Shown here: positions 9,266 to 18,672 of the stretch, in pieces
Numbering within the stretch: position 1 is the stretch's first letter
How the letters are laid out: every line of letters starts with the position of its first letter
Assembly: GCF_900156645.1 (NCBI RefSeq)
Contig: NZ_FTOC01000006.1
Span: forward strand, 105,468-169,467
DNA from: Salimicrobium flavidum
GTDB taxonomy: Bacteria; Bacillota; Bacilli; Bacillales; Halobacillaceae
DNA: 64,000 nucleotides
Reading direction: 5' to 3'
Translations under genes and position numbers: made by a program
The notes under the pieces: generated by a model
The model's input: only the letters and a program-made list of their open reading frames with translations
What the model was told of the DNA's origin: nothing
Database searches by the model: none

Positions 9266-10717
9266 TTACTGTTTGTCATTTTTGTATTGCATATACACAA
9301 CCTGTGTCACAAGGAAATCTTCCATGCCATGCTTTCCGTCCGTACCACCAAGTCCGGATTTACGCATACCGGCATGATACCCCTGCACAGCTTCGAAATT
9401 TTCACGATTGACGAACGTTTCTCCAAAACGGAGTTCATTCACGACACGCATCGCCTGATTCATATCATCTGTATAGACAGATGAAGATAAGCCATACTCT
9501 GTATCATTTCCTTTTTCAATCGCTTCATCCAATGTTTTATATGTCGCGATCGGAATGACAGGTCCGAATATCTCTTCGGTCATAATCTCCGTCTCGTGCG
9601 TTACATCTGTCAAAATTGTCGGTTTGAAAAAATAACCTGTATCCAGGTCCGCACGTTCACCACCTGTCACGACCGTTGCACCATTTTTCACTGCAGTCTG
9701 GACCATGCCCTCCACTTCTTCGAGGCGGTCTTTGCTGACGAGTGGTCCGACGTCCGCATCTTTATCCTTGCGCGGGTCGCCGACTTTTTTCGATTCAAAA
9801 GCCTTCTTCAATTTCTGCACAAGTTCATCCTTCCTGCTCTCGTGTACGTAGACACGCTCGGCGTTCGTACACGCCTGACCGTTGTTCGCAAGGCGGGATG
9901 TCACGATGCTTTCAACTGCAATATCAATGTCGGCCTGATCCGTAACAATCGCAGGAGCTTTCCCTCCGAGTTCCAGATTGACCTTCGTAATATTCTGAGC
10001 AGCTGCTTCCATCACTTTCGTTCCGGCTGTCACACTTCCGGTCATGGTCACCATATCCACATCTCTATGAGAAGCGATGGCGTTCCCGAGCTCTGAACCG
10101 GTACCTGTTATCAGATTGTATACCCCTTTTGGAATATCTTCCATGTTATCGATGATCTTCGTAAACTCAGCAGCTGTATTCGGAGTCTGCTGACTCGGTT
10201 TAAGTACGACCGTGCATCCTGTTACAAGCGCCGTAGCCACTTTGCGTGCCAGAATGAACACCGGGAAGTTCCATGGTACGATTCCACCGATGACCCCGAT
10301 CGGCTTTTTATAAATGTAGATATTTTCATTCTCCCGGTCACTCGGTACGATTTCTCCTTCGATTCTTCGAGCCCACTCCGACATGTAACGGAAGTAATCA
10401 ATGGCGAGGTCTACTTCACCACTGGCCAGACCGTAATCTTTCCCCTGTTCTTCCTGAAGCAGGTCGATGAATGTATCACGATTCCTCTCTATTTCATCAC
10501 CGAGACGGCGGACGATTTGACCTCTTTCGATATTAGGGGTGAGTTCCCATCCTTTTTGTGCTGCTCGTGCGGCTCTTACCGCTCTGTTCACATCTTCTTC
10601 CGTGCCTTTCGGCGTTTTGGAAATGATCTCCCCTGTAGCCGGGTTTTCTATTTCGATCCATTCATTACTGTCAGACTCTATATATTCGCCGTTAATATAC
10701 ATTTTGTGTTCAATCAC
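9266..10717 (-). CDS. aldA: Aldehyde dehydrogenase, lactaldehyde/glycolaldehyde (AldA) type
   Basis: NAD-dependent oxidation of an aldehyde, most likely lactaldehyde or glycolaldehyde, to the acid. Of 483 residues, Asn150 (VPWNFP), Glu249 (LELGGK) and nucleophile Cys283 (NGQACTNAE) form the ALDH catalytic set. The C-terminal part, NRENFEAVQGYHAG followed by RKSGLGG and DGKHG, is distinctive for AldA of enterobacteria and separates it from the P5C dehydrogenase later in this window. Start is GTG with AGGAGG 8 bases upstream. The PucR regulator is immediately upstream on the same strand, and a TTCCA-N5-TGGAA dyad sits in the promoter interval. Exact aldehyde is inference. Confidence 0.85.
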   Translation of the reverse strand: MIEHKMYINGEYIESDSNEWIEIENPATGEIISKTPKGTEEDVNRAVRAARAAQKGWELTPNIERGQIVRRLGDEIERNRDTFIDLLQEEQGKDYGLASGEVDLAIDYFRYMSEWARRIEGEIVPSDRENENIYIYKKPIGVIGGIVPWNFPVFILARKVATALVTGCTVVLKPSQQTPNTAAEFTKIIDNMEDIPKGVYNLITGTGSELGNAIASHRDVDMVTMTGSVTAGTKVMEAAAQNITKVNLELGGKAPAIVTDQADIDIAVESIVTSRLANNGQACTNAERVYVHESRKDELVQKLKKAFESKKVGDPRKDKDADVGPLVSKDRLEEVEGMVQTAVKNGATVVTGGERADLDTGYFFKPTILTDVTHETEIMTEEIFGPVIPIATYKTLDEAIEKGNDTEYGLSSSVYTDDMNQAMRVVNELRFGETFVNRENFEAVQGYHAGMRKSGLGGTDGKHGMEDFLVTQVVYMQYKNDKQ

Positions 10718-10749
10718 GATATCATCCTCCTATGGTTGTATAAAGGATG

Positions 10750-10764
10750 TTCCACCTTATGGAA
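10750..10764 (-). promoter_or_regulatory. Dyad in the aldA promoter region
   Basis: TTCCA CCTTA TGGAA, a 5-5-5 dyad about 33 bp upstream of the aldA start. It overlaps a possible promoter (TTCCAT, 16 bp, TATACA). It is a candidate operator, possibly for the adjacent PucR protein; that link is inference. Confidence 0.4.
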
Positions 10765-10773
10765 GTGATTAAA

Positions 10774-10800
10774 CAAAAAAAGCGTATAGCGACTATACGC
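10774..10800 (-). terminator. Terminator of the PucR-family gene
   Basis: Minus-strand hairpin with 8-bp arms GCGTATAG / CTATACGC (10782-10789 with 10793-10800) followed by seven T residues. Confidence 0.85.
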
Positions 10801-10806
10801 CTACGC

Positions 10807-12066
10807 TTATACATTGGTATTCTGATATCTTTGGTAATAGGAATCAACGTTATTGAGAAGCAGCAGTTCCATATAAAGATACGCTTTCAAATTGAAATCC
10901 TGAAAATCGATGGACGTAATCTCCTGAATCTGTTTGATCCGGTAATTGAGCGTATTCGGGTGGATGTACAGCTCACTCGCCGTCTGCTTCCCTTTCGTAT
11001 TGTTGGCCAGGTACGTTTCCAGGGTACGCAACAAATCCGTCTGTTTCTCCTGATCGTTTTTCATCAGTTTCAACAAATCCTCACTGTAAAACTCATCGGA
11101 ACTATTTTTTTCATAGAGGGTCGCCAGGTACCGATACGTCCCCATCTTGGAAAATTCCCGCGGCATCGTCTCCGGCCGCGGCCCGAGGAAACTAGCTATT
11201 TCAATGACTTCGAGGGCCTCGAGAAAACTTTTCCTCACTTTTGATATCGTCTTATACTCATTGCCGATACCGATGAGGAAATAATAGAAGTCATCTCTCC
11301 CCACTTCTTCTTTTACACGTTCAATGAACTTATGAGCTTTATGCAACGCTTCTCCTTCCGCTTCCGCTTCTACAAGGAGGATGAGCTGGTATTCGGATTT
11401 CACGAAATACATCCGATATTCCTGTTTATGCTTCCTTACCATCCGTTCAAGGTAGTCGAGCATATAAAGGTACTTACTATCCGTTACAGAAAACGTCACT
11501 ACAGAAGAGCGTTCCGGCAATGTCAATTTCACAAGGGCCGCTTCCTGCTGCAACTGACTCTCCGTAGCGAACTCATGATTGAGCAAATTCCATAATACTT
11601 CATCTTTCTGATTATCTTTTTCCTTCGTTTTCTTATGCAAATCGTAGATCATTTTCCCGACATAAGGGGTGATTTCTCTCAGGAAATCCATGTCCTCTTC
11701 TTCCACCCATTCTTCCGACTCCTGCACCCAGATATAGCCGAGGGTCTGCCCCATGTGCTTCGCAGCGATAACGACCCGTTGACGGAAGCCTATATCTTCG
11801 ATCGGGTGCACACGTATCGGATAACTGGCCCGTTCAAGACGCTGGACGATCCCTTCTTTCTTCAATCGATCGATGATGAAGACAGGGCATTTTTTTGAAA
11901 GTATCGTCTTTTGCTGGGTCTGATCGAAATCTTCAAAGGAGGAACTGTAGGATACAAGCTCAAAACTTTTATTCTCGATAATGACAGGCTTTTTCAGCTT
12001 CGTACTGATGATTTCGGTCGCCTTGTGAATATCCTCCACCTGCACCAGAAGTTCTTTCCATTCCAT
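10807..12066 (-). CDS. PucR-family transcriptional regulator (PutR/CdaR-like)
   Basis: DNA-binding activator of catabolic genes. The 419 residues have an N-terminal sensor-like half (about 1-150), a central GGDEF-like PucR middle region, and the C-terminal PucR helix-turn-helix at about 350-405: TLETYLANN, then TASELYIHPNTLNYRIKQI. In B. subtilis PutR, of this family, activates proline catabolism. Here a putB-rocA operon lies 4-7 kb away and an AldA-like gene directly downstream, so either could be the target. It starts at ATG with AAAGGG 9 bases upstream and has its own terminator. No ligand-binding signature can be named. Confidence 0.82.
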   Translation of the reverse strand: MEWKELLVQVEDIHKATEIISTKLKKPVIIENKSFELVSYSSSFEDFDQTQQKTILSKKCPVFIIDRLKKEGIVQRLERASYPIRVHPIEDIGFRQRVVIAAKHMGQTLGYIWVQESEEWVEEEDMDFLREITPYVGKMIYDLHKKTKEKDNQKDEVLWNLLNHEFATESQLQQEAALVKLTLPERSSVVTFSVTDSKYLYMLDYLERMVRKHKQEYRMYFVKSEYQLILLVEAEAEGEALHKAHKFIERVKEEVGRDDFYYFLIGIGNEYKTISKVRKSFLEALEVIEIASFLGPRPETMPREFSKMGTYRYLATLYEKNSSDEFYSEDLLKLMKNDQEKQTDLLRTLETYLANNTKGKQTASELYIHPNTLNYRIKQIQEITSIDFQDFNLKAYLYMELLLLNNVDSYYQRYQNTNV

Positions 12067-12147
12067 TTGATTCTACCCTTTCCCGAACAAGGTTTCGCTC
12101 GGTACCATTATACCTATTCTTCCGGACAATAAACAAGAAATTCACCA

Positions 12148-13737
12148 TTACCCTTGCAGGTCCCTCCTTTTATACCCACGGAATCCGATAGTCACCATTA
12201 CAAGAGCTACCATGCTGAGGAGGATAAGCGGGAGCCAGGTCATGTCCTCATTCGGCAATTCGGGGACATACCCGAACGGAGAAAGATATTCCATCCATTC
12301 CGGAAATTCGAATAATCCTCCGAAATAGAGTACGATGAACGCATATAACAAATACGCCCACACCCAGCCGGACTTTTCAGGGAAAAACCCTATCAAAAGA
12401 ACGGTCACTCCAACCATCACGAGAAGCGCCGGGTAATAAGCCATGCCCGCCCCGACTATCGTTAAGAAGGAGAAAGGTTCGGTCATCACTGCAACACCCG
12501 CCATCCATAATCCTGCAAATGCCAGCAGAAACATAACCAGCCCCTGCACTGCAGCAATTGATAAATGGCTTGCGAAGAATTGAAAGCGTGATAAAGGATG
12601 AGCATAGAGAAGATCCACCCGGTGACTTTTCTCTTCTTTATACAATTTCAACATCGACATCAGCGCAGGTATCGTCGCAATCAATGCGATGACAACTATC
12701 AGCAAGGACAGAAACTGTTCCGTGAACGAAGCCGAAGATTCTCCCGCCAGCATTTGCTGGAGAATTTCGTTCCCTTCGAAAAATGTTTCCAGATCGCCGA
12801 GAATAGAGCCATAGGAAGCCCCTAGAAGCAGCATCGCTATCCCCCAGCTGATGATACCTGTACGTTGCAGGCGAAGCGCCAGTCCTGTCGGTGTACCGAG
12901 GAAGGAAGAAGCCGTCGTTTTTCCTGCCCGTGAGCGAAGCAACCCGGCATCCAGGTCACGGAGACTCGCCATATAACCGGCGACTGCAAACAAAAGTATG
13001 CCTACACCGAAAAGCGGCAAAATCGTCCACCAATGGTTCGCCCCATAAACTTCCGCCTGGGATGACAGATGTAGTGGAGAGAACCAGGATAAAGTTTCAG
13101 CACTCACATCGCCGACGGCACGGACAAGATACGCAATCATCAAAACAGCGAAAGCGATCCCGAATGATGTCCTGGCATTATCGGCAAGCTGCGCAGAAAT
13201 GGCTGTTATTCCGGCAAAGAATATCCCGCTCCCTCCGAGAACCATCCCGTACAACATCGACCCGTTCCATCCCATACTTTCTATACCGAGCACACCAAGG
13301 CCGACAGAAATGAGAAGCACAAGCAACAGATTGATGAAAAGAATGTGCAAAAATACAGCCATCATGTTCGCGCCTTTGCCAGTCGGTAAGGAACGGACGA
13401 GTTCAAGTAACCCTTCTTCTTCCTCCACTCTCGTATGCCTGTTGACGAAAAGAATATTCATCAGCCCGACAACGAGAGCCGTAAGCAAAACCATCTCATG
13501 TGCTGTCATCGTTCCTATCGTATAGGTCTCGAAATTCACAGGGCCGACCATAGCCGTTAGCGCCGGATTGCTCAACGTCTGAGCCATTACATCACGTTCA
13601 GCCTGCGTCGGGTAAAGGTTTCCGAAAGCCAGTGGTACGGCAATCGTAATCACCGTCAGAGAAAACAGCCAGACAGTTATCCTCAGACGATCCGCTTTCC
13701 CTAAGAAGAAAAGCAGCTTGCCACTGTTATGGAACAT
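12148..13737 (-). CDS. ABC-2 type exporter permease (TnrB3-like)
   Basis: Membrane subunit of an efflux ABC transporter. About 529 residues with two sets of six hydrophobic segments separated near residue 280, as in the fused permeases annotated as exporters of polyketide antibiotics. The ATPase gene is directly upstream: its stop TGA overlaps this ATG by one base (TGATG), and GGAGG lies nine bases before the ATG at 13737 while an in-frame GTG at 13740 is less well spaced. Last gene of the TetR-ATPase-permease unit. The exported compound is unknown; self-protection against a lipophilic antibiotic is the usual role in this family. Confidence 0.85.
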   Translation of the reverse strand: MFHNSGKLLFFLGKADRLRITVWLFSLTVITIAVPLAFGNLYPTQAERDVMAQTLSNPALTAMVGPVNFETYTIGTMTAHEMVLLTALVVGLMNILFVNRHTRVEEEEGLLELVRSLPTGKGANMMAVFLHILFINLLLVLLISVGLGVLGIESMGWNGSMLYGMVLGGSGIFFAGITAISAQLADNARTSFGIAFAVLMIAYLVRAVGDVSAETLSWFSPLHLSSQAEVYGANHWWTILPLFGVGILLFAVAGYMASLRDLDAGLLRSRAGKTTASSFLGTPTGLALRLQRTGIISWGIAMLLLGASYGSILGDLETFFEGNEILQQMLAGESSASFTEQFLSLLIVVIALIATIPALMSMLKLYKEEKSHRVDLLYAHPLSRFQFFASHLSIAAVQGLVMFLLAFAGLWMAGVAVMTEPFSFLTIVGAGMAYYPALLVMVGVTVLLIGFFPEKSGWVWAYLLYAFIVLYFGGLFEFPEWMEYLSPFGYVPELPNEDMTWLPLILLSMVALVMVTIGFRGYKRRDLQG

Positions 13738-14633
13738 CACTCTTCACCTCCGCCCGAGCCTTCGTAATGCCGCATAAACAGATCTTCCAATGTCGGTGGG
13801 GCGCTTTCTATCTTTCTTATACCGAACGTACTCAACTCAGCCATGACCGTATCCATTTTCTCCGTATCCACTTGAAAAGACCATCCTGCCTCCTCCTGCT
13901 CGACGGCATGCACACCCTCCCATTGCTCCAGATTTTCCAGAGTATGGGACGTTTCCACATATAAATTTGTCCGGGTAAGATGACGCAGGTCGGTCAGACT
14001 TCCCGTTTCGATGATCTCTCCGTCCCGGATGATTCCAACCCTGTCACAAAGCTGTTCCACTTCGGAAAGGATATGACTCGAAAGCAACACACTTTTCCCT
14101 TCGGCTCTGGCATCCTTCACATATTTCTGAAAGGTTCTTTCCATAAGCGGGTCCAGCCCCGAGGTCGGCTCGTCGAAAATATATAGATCAGGCTCGATAG
14201 CCAATGCAGCTATAAGTGCCACCTTCTGCCTGTTTCCTTTCGAATAAGCCCGGCATTTTTTCGAGGGATCGAATTGGAAGTCCCGGATCAACTCTTTCTT
14301 TCTTCCTTCATTCTTCACTCCATGAAAACTCATCAGAAGATCGATGACTTCCCCTCCGGTGAGATTCGGCCATAAGTTCACTTCCCCCGGTACATATGCG
14401 ATACGTTTATGAATATCGACCGCCTGATTCTTCGCATCCATGCCGAATACGGTCGCTTCACCTCCGGTCGGGGAGAGCATGCCAAGCAGAATACGGATAG
14501 TCGTAGATTTACCTGACCCGTTCGGTCCGATGAATCCGAACACTTCCCCTTCTCTCACATCCATGCTGACACTTTTCAAAGCTTTCACCTTTCCGAAGTG
14601 TTTCGACAGATTTTCGGTCTGAAGTATAGTCAT
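13737..14633 (-). CDS. ABC exporter ATP-binding protein
   Basis: Nucleotide-binding subunit that powers the permease encoded next to it. The 298 residues contain Walker A GPNGSGKST (about 36-44), a signature stretch YSKGNRQKVALIAAL in place of the strict LSGGQ, Walker B LYIFDEPTSGLDP, and the switch His in SSHILSEVEQL. The C-terminal 80 residues are the variable extension of DrrA-type drug exporter ATPases. It overlaps the TetR gene upstream by four bases (ATGA) and the permease downstream by one, so the three are translationally coupled. Start ATG is preceded by GAGGAGAGGAC. Confidence 0.93.
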   Translation of the reverse strand: MTILQTENLSKHFGKVKALKSVSMDVREGEVFGFIGPNGSGKSTTIRILLGMLSPTGGEATVFGMDAKNQAVDIHKRIAYVPGEVNLWPNLTGGEVIDLLMSFHGVKNEGRKKELIRDFQFDPSKKCRAYSKGNRQKVALIAALAIEPDLYIFDEPTSGLDPLMERTFQKYVKDARAEGKSVLLSSHILSEVEQLCDRVGIIRDGEIIETGSLTDLRHLTRTNLYVETSHTLENLEQWEGVHAVEQEEAGWSFQVDTEKMDTVMAELSTFGIRKIESAPPTLEDLFMRHYEGSGGGEE

Positions 14634-15262
14634 GTCCTCTCCTCCTCATAAAATGTCACTTTCAGAACATCCAGATATTCGAAAAATTCCTTAACGTATT
14701 TCTCAAAATCAATAGCCTGCACAGACTGACCTTTCAATTCATTTTTCAGCCTTTCTTCATACCCACCCAGAAAATACTGAATAATGTGAAACAACTTATC
14801 CCTCGATACATCCTTCCGGAATAAAGTAAGATCGATATCTTTATAAAGAAGGGCAAATCCATCTTCCTGAAGCTTTTTGTACTGCGATAGCAACCGCTCC
14901 GGAAGACCGGACATATCAGAAAGGAACAACGTGCTTGAGAACTGGAAGACAGCAAGGTTCTCCAGGTAAACCTCCCACTTAAGGCGAGTCACTTTTTTCA
15001 TCCGTTCTATAAAATCCGGTTCATCTGTATCGATCCGTGAAAAGTACTGCTCCTGAATCGTTCGGAGACTATATTCCACCAGATAGTGATACAACTGCTT
15101 TTTGTTTTTGAAATAATAGAAGAGCATCCCTTTCCCGATACCGGCCTCTTTGACGATATTGTTCGTGGAGGCTTTCTCATATCCTTCTTCAGCAAATTCG
15201 AATAGCGACGCTTCAAGGATCCGGCGTTTTTTCTCTTCTTCCAGGGTTTCGAATTTTTTCAT
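14630..15262 (-). CDS. TetR/AcrR-family repressor of the efflux operon
   Basis: Ligand-responsive repressor. The N-terminal helix-turn-helix is clear: ILEASLFEFAEEGYEKAST, IVKEAGIGKGMLFYYFKNK (residues about 14-54), with a variable ligand domain to residue 210. ATG at 15262 is preferred over GTG at 15268 because GGGAG is eight bases from the ATG but only two from the GTG. It is the first gene of a tight operon with the ATPase and permease. Two copies of a GACCA-N3-TGGTC dyad bracket its promoter, strong evidence for autorepression and control of the whole operon. The inducer is not deducible. Confidence 0.92.
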   Translation of the reverse strand: MKKFETLEEEKKRRILEASLFEFAEEGYEKASTNNIVKEAGIGKGMLFYYFKNKKQLYHYLVEYSLRTIQEQYFSRIDTDEPDFIERMKKVTRLKWEVYLENLAVFQFSSTLFLSDMSGLPERLLSQYKKLQEDGFALLYKDIDLTLFRKDVSRDKLFHIIQYFLGGYEERLKNELKGQSVQAIDFEKYVKEFFEYLDVLKVTFYEEERT

Positions 15263-15285
15263 ATCCACCGCTCCCGTATTTTTTA

Positions 15286-15298
15286 GACCAGTATGGTC
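15286..15298 (-). promoter_or_regulatory. TetR operator, proximal dyad
   Basis: GACCAGTATGGTC, perfect 5-3-5 dyad placed just downstream of the -10 element, over the expected transcription start. Confidence 0.75.
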
Positions 15299-15304
15299 GA
15301 TTTA

Positions 15305-15334
15305 ATTATACCTCCATTCGACCACCCTGGTCAA
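15305..15334 (-). promoter_or_regulatory. Sigma-A promoter of the TetR-ABC operon
   Basis: Minus-strand TTGACC (15329-15334), 18-bp spacer, TATAAT (15305-15310). Both ends overlap or abut repressor dyads. Confidence 0.85.
15320..15332 (-). promoter_or_regulatory. TetR operator, distal dyad
   Basis: Plus-strand GACCACCCTGGTC, a second dyad with identical GACCA/TGGTC logic (one central difference). It overlaps the -35 element. Centre-to-centre distance to the first dyad is 34 bp. Confidence 0.75.
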
Positions 15335-15507
15335 CTTAAATAAGCGACCTTCTACTCGTTAAATCCGCTCTCGCTATACTCATGGACAACAGCCAAAAAT
15401 TATTGGACGTTCGGTAGATAGGAAGAGGCCTGAACAGATTATAACTGCTATGAATGCGACATTCAGAACGAACCTGCATGAATGACCGTGTTGCACCATT
15501 AAAAAAT

Positions 15508-15544
15508 GCGACATTCGATTCCTGAACCGGGGACCGAATGTCGC
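15508..15544. repeat. Perfect 10-bp inverted repeat (stem-loop)
   Basis: GCGACATTCG at 15508-15517 pairs with CGAATGTCGC at 15535-15544 around a 17-base loop. A single GCGACATTC also occurs around 15456. It stands in a 650-bp gap without genes. No T-run, so it is not a classical terminator. Possibly a mobile hairpin (REP-like). Confidence 0.5.
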
Positions 15545-15602
15545 GCAAAATCAATACAGACAAGATTCTGTACCTAAAAAAAAGGCTACCCTAACAATAA
15601 AT

Positions 15603-15722
15603 ACTCAGGCGGACGCTTTCCGCGGGCAATGCTTCAGCCTCCTCGTTTCCCTGCGGGGTCTTCAGCTACCCGAGTCCCCGTCGGAGTCGCCGCCTTTATC
15701 TATATCCACCCTATCAAACTCG
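15603..15722 (-). repeat. Dispersed Bacillaceae repeat, copy 2
   Basis: Read on the minus strand: GGCGGCGACTCC, then CCCCGCAGGGAAACGAGGAG, GCCCGCGGAAAGCGTCCGCC. This is the widespread Bacillaceae form of the element and is recognisably related to copies 1, 4 and 5. Confidence 0.65.
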
Positions 15723-15782
15723 AATACTAACAGAGCCCGAAAATGTTCATGTATCATGGTTCAATTATCTTTGCATAAACGT

Positions 15783-15868
15783 CTCTGTTATCATTTATTG
15801 TTGATTTACTTCCCTTCGGGTGGAAGCTTGCCGCGGTCATGATCGGAAAATCACCAGCTTTAATAGAA
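15783..15868 (-). repeat. Dispersed Bacillaceae repeat, copy 3 (truncated)
   Basis: Minus strand carries GACCGCGGCAAGCTTCCACC followed by ATCAACAATAAATGATAA, matching the right half and flank of copy 1. The left half is missing, suggesting deletion or nesting beside copy 2. Confidence 0.6.
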
Positions 15869-15870
15869 CC

Positions 15871-15904
15871 AAAAAAAGACACTCCCCTGGATAAGGGAAG
15901 TGTC
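15871..15904 (-). terminator. Terminator of putB-rocA
   Basis: Minus-strand stem GACACTTCCCT / AGGGGAGTGTC (11 pairs with one G-U), loop of five, followed by seven T residues. Confidence 0.9.
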
Positions 15905-15919
15905 TGAGCCATACTATGC

Positions 15920-17467
15920 TTAGAACATTTCTGAAATTGTTTTAGCTTGCATATGAAGCATGACGTAATCCGGGCCACCTGCTTTGGAGTCCGTACCGGA
16001 CATCTTGAAGCCGCCAAACGGCTGATATCCGACGATGGCACCTGTGCAGTTACGGTTGAAGTAAAGGTTTCCGACATGGAAGTCGTACTTCGCTTTCTCG
16101 AGGTGAGCGCGGTTATTGGAAATGACCGCTCCTGTCAGACCGTATTCTGTATTGTTCGCTACATCGATGGCTTCATCGAAGTCACGTACTTTCGTGAAGC
16201 AGACGACTGGACCGAAGATCTCTTCCTGCTGCATACGGGAGTCAGGAGCGAGATCGGCGAAAATCGTCGGCTCGATGAAGTACCCTTTGGAGTCATCACC
16301 TTTACCACCAGTGACGAGACGACCTTCTTCCTTACCGATTTCGATATAACTCATCACTTTATCGAAGGCACCCTGGTCAACGACAGGTCCCATATAAACA
16401 TTATCTTCTGTCGCATTACCGACTGTGAGTTTCTCAGTGCGCTCTTTCACCATTTCAAGGACTTCGTCATAGACGTCCTCATGAACGACAGCACGGGAAC
16501 CGGAAGAACATTTCTGACCGGAGAAGCCATATGCGGAAACGACAATCGCTTCAGCAGCTGTTTCAAGGTCCGCTTCTTTATCGACGACAACTGTGTCTTT
16601 ACCACCCATTTCAGCGATGACCTGTTTCAGGTGATTTTGACCTTCCTGGATTTTAGAAGCACGTTCAATGATACGTGTTCCTACTTCACGGGAACCGGTG
16701 AAGGAGATAAGACCGACTTTTGGATGATCGACGATTGTATCCCCTACTTCTCCTCCGCTACCAGGAATGAAGTTGATAACACCTTTCGGCATACCTGCTT
16801 CTTCAAGAACTTCCACGAATTTAGCAGCGATGACCGGGCTGTTCGAAGCCGGCTTCATAACTACTGTGTTACCTGCCACAATCGGAGCTACTGTCGTACC
16901 CGCCATGATAGCGAGAGCCAGGTTCCATGGTGGGATAACAGCAGTTACACCAATCGGCTGATACACATACTGGTTATGCTCACCTTCACGGCTTTCTACG
17001 TGCTTACCGTTTTTCAGCTCTACAGCCTGACGACCATAATATTCAAGGAAATCGATCGCTTCTGCTGTGTCCGCATCCGCTTCTTTCCAAGGCTTCCCTA
17101 CTTCATAAGCGAGATAAGCAGAAAATTCATGCTTACGACGACGAATGATCGCAGCCGCGCGGAAAAGAATCTCAGCACGTGCTTCCGGGTCCCATGTTCT
17201 CCAGTCTTTAAAAGCTTCCGATGCGGATTCCACCGCTTTTTCAGCAAGCTCTTTATTCGCTTTGGAGATGGTTCCTACTACTTCTTTCGTGTTCGCAGGG
17301 TTTGTGGATTCGATTTTTGCATCGGTACGGATACGCTCTCCGTCGATGAGAAGATCGTGCTGTTTGCCGAGTTCGCCTTTGACATACTTCAGCGCCTCTT
17401 CAAACTCCTCTTTGTTTTCCTTGATTGAAAAATCCGTAAACGGTTCGTGCTTGTATGGTGTGACCAT
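15920..17467 (-). CDS. rocA: 1-pyrroline-5-carboxylate dehydrogenase
   Basis: Oxidises glutamate-semialdehyde/P5C to glutamate with NAD, second step of proline (and arginine) breakdown. 515 residues, the same length as B. subtilis RocA and PutC. The catalytic set is Glu286 (AEMGGKD) and Cys320 ([11 protein letters not shown]), with NLALAIMAG and [13 protein letters not shown] in the coenzyme region. I use ATG at 17467 ([10 protein letters not shown]), preceded by AAAGGGG; the frame extends 18 codons upstream without a site. It follows proline dehydrogenase by 25 bp on the same strand, so the pair converts proline to glutamate. Both supply carbon and nitrogen and remove the osmolyte proline. 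Confidence 0.95.
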   Translation of the reverse strand: MVTPYKHEPFTDFSIKENKEEFEEALKYVKGELGKQHDLLIDGERIRTDAKIESTNPANTKEVVGTISKANKELAEKAVESASEAFKDWRTWDPEARAEILFRAAAIIRRRKHEFSAYLAYEVGKPWKEADADTAEAIDFLEYYGRQAVELKNGKHVESREGEHNQYVYQPIGVTAVIPPWNLALAIMAGTTVAPIVAGNTVVMKPASNSPVIAAKFVEVLEEAGMPKGVINFIPGSGGEVGDTIVDHPKVGLISFTGSREVGTRIIERASKIQEGQNHLKQVIAEMGGKDTVVVDKEADLETAAEAIVVSAYGFSGQKCSSGSRAVVHEDVYDEVLEMVKERTEKLTVGNATEDNVYMGPVVDQGAFDKVMSYIEIGKEEGRLVTGGKGDDSKGYFIEPTIFADLAPDSRMQQEEIFGPVVCFTKVRDFDEAIDVANNTEYGLTGAVISNNRAHLEKAKYDFHVGNLYFNRNCTGAIVGYQPFGGFKMSGTDSKAGGPDYVMLHMQAKTISEMF

Positions 17468-17492
17468 GATACATTCCCCTTTCAAATAAAAT

Positions 17493-18416
17493 TTATCTTG
17501 AGAAAATTCCTTTAATCGCAAAAGCTATATTGGCAGGGCGTTCTGCAAGGCGTCTCATGTAATAGCCGTACCATTCCATTCCGTACGGCATGTAGACGCG
17601 GACAGTATACCCTTCTTTCGCTAAATCATGCTGTAATTTATTTCTCATGCCATAAAGCATTTGAAATTCAAATCGGTCTTTGGAAATACCATGCTCTTTT
17701 GCCAACTCTTTCGTAAAATCGATGATCTCATGATCGTGGCTGCCGAGAGCGGTATAGTTTCCATTAAGCATGTGTTTCTTGACCAGCTGCTTCAAATTCT
17801 TATCAACCATATCTTTATCCTGAAATGCTACGACACCGGGTTCTTTATAAGCACCCTTCACTAGTCGCAGATAGGGATTATATTTATCGAGTTCATCCAG
17901 ATCCTTATCAGATCGATACAAGTAAGACTGGATAACGAGTCCGACATTCGGGTACTTCGCTTTCAGTTCCTTGAATATATCGATAGTATCCTGACAGCGA
18001 CTCGAGTCCTCCATGTCCAGTTGCAGAGTGATTCCTAACTCGAGAGCTTTCTCCAGAATCCTCTCCATATTTTCAATGACTAGATCACGGTTGATATCAA
18101 GTCCGAGAGAGGTCAGTTTCACGGACATCTCACAGCGAAGGTTATGATCCGCAATGGTCTGGATCGTTTCTACTGCTTCATCCGCCCGTTCTCTGGCTTC
18201 AGATTCCGAATCGACAAACTCGCCCAAATGATCCACTGTCACTACTAACCCCTCATCATTCAGCTGTTTGATAACCGGAACCGCCTGCGAAAAGGTTTCT
18301 CCACCGACCAGCTTATCGACACCGAACCGGCTTCCGTAACGCTTTGCTAGACGGTCGAGTGTCTTATTATTTGATAAAAACAAGAAAAAATTCTTCGTGA
18401 TGGCTTGCAAATTCAA
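17493..18416 (-). CDS. putB: Proline dehydrogenase
   Basis: FAD enzyme that oxidises proline to P5C and feeds electrons to the respiratory chain. The residues closely follow B. subtilis Put[94 protein letters not shown]. The last block holds the proline-binding RRxxER. No ATG is present at the start; GTG at 18419 lies only 1-2 bases from AAAGGG, so TTG at 18416 is slightly better. About 307 residues. It has its own promoter 70-100 bp upstream and is followed by rocA. Confidence 0.93.
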   Translation of the reverse strand: MNLQAITKNFFLFLSNNKTLDRLAKRYGSRFGVDKLVGGETFSQAVPVIKQLNDEGLVVTVDHLGEFVDSESEARERADEAVETIQTIADHNLRCEMSVKLTSLGLDINRDLVIENMERILEKALELGITLQLDMEDSSRCQDTIDIFKELKAKYPNVGLVIQSYLYRSDKDLDELDKYNPYLRLVKGAYKEPGVVAFQDKDMVDKNLKQLVKKHMLNGNYTALGSHDHEIIDFTKELAKEHGISKDRFEFQMLYGMRNKLQHDLAKEGYTVRVYMPYGMEWYGYYMRRLAERPANIAFAIKGIFSR

Positions 18417-18443
18417 CACACCCTTTCTTCCCTTACCTCCCTG

Positions 18444-18458
18444 AACTCATGATGAGTT
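18444..18458 (-). promoter_or_regulatory. Palindrome in the putB leader
   Basis: AACTCAT G ATGAGTT, perfect 7-1-7 dyad between the putB promoter and start codon; candidate operator for an unidentified regulator. Confidence 0.4.
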
Positions 18459-18488
18459 AGTAGCAGATCTGTTTGAACTGTTAAGAAA

Positions 18489-18517
18489 ATTATAACTATT
18501 GTAAGCGGCTTCCTCAA
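18489..18517 (-). promoter_or_regulatory. Promoter of putB-rocA
   Basis: Minus strand TTGAGG (18512-18517), 17-bp spacer, TATAAT (18489-18494). Confidence 0.7.
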
Positions 18518-18672
18518 CGTGTGCGAAACACAAACATTCATGGGAGGTTTTATAGTTTAACCACAACAGGATATGAAAATCGAGCGATTATTTTGTAGGA
18601 TAAACACCATAAGAGGAGTGTACCCGGTTCATACCACGTTCACACCTTCCGTTGAATCATGCATATACGGAA

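Noticed and set aside
15336..15563. 75-codon minus-strand frame in the repeat-rich gap
   Set aside because: Overlaps the hairpin region, no ribosome site, no protein-like pattern.
15947..17428. 493-codon open frame on the strand opposite rocA
   Set aside because: It is the shadow of a strongly coding gene; no ribosome site, and its sequence is Cys/Phe/Arg-rich nonsense without family pattern.
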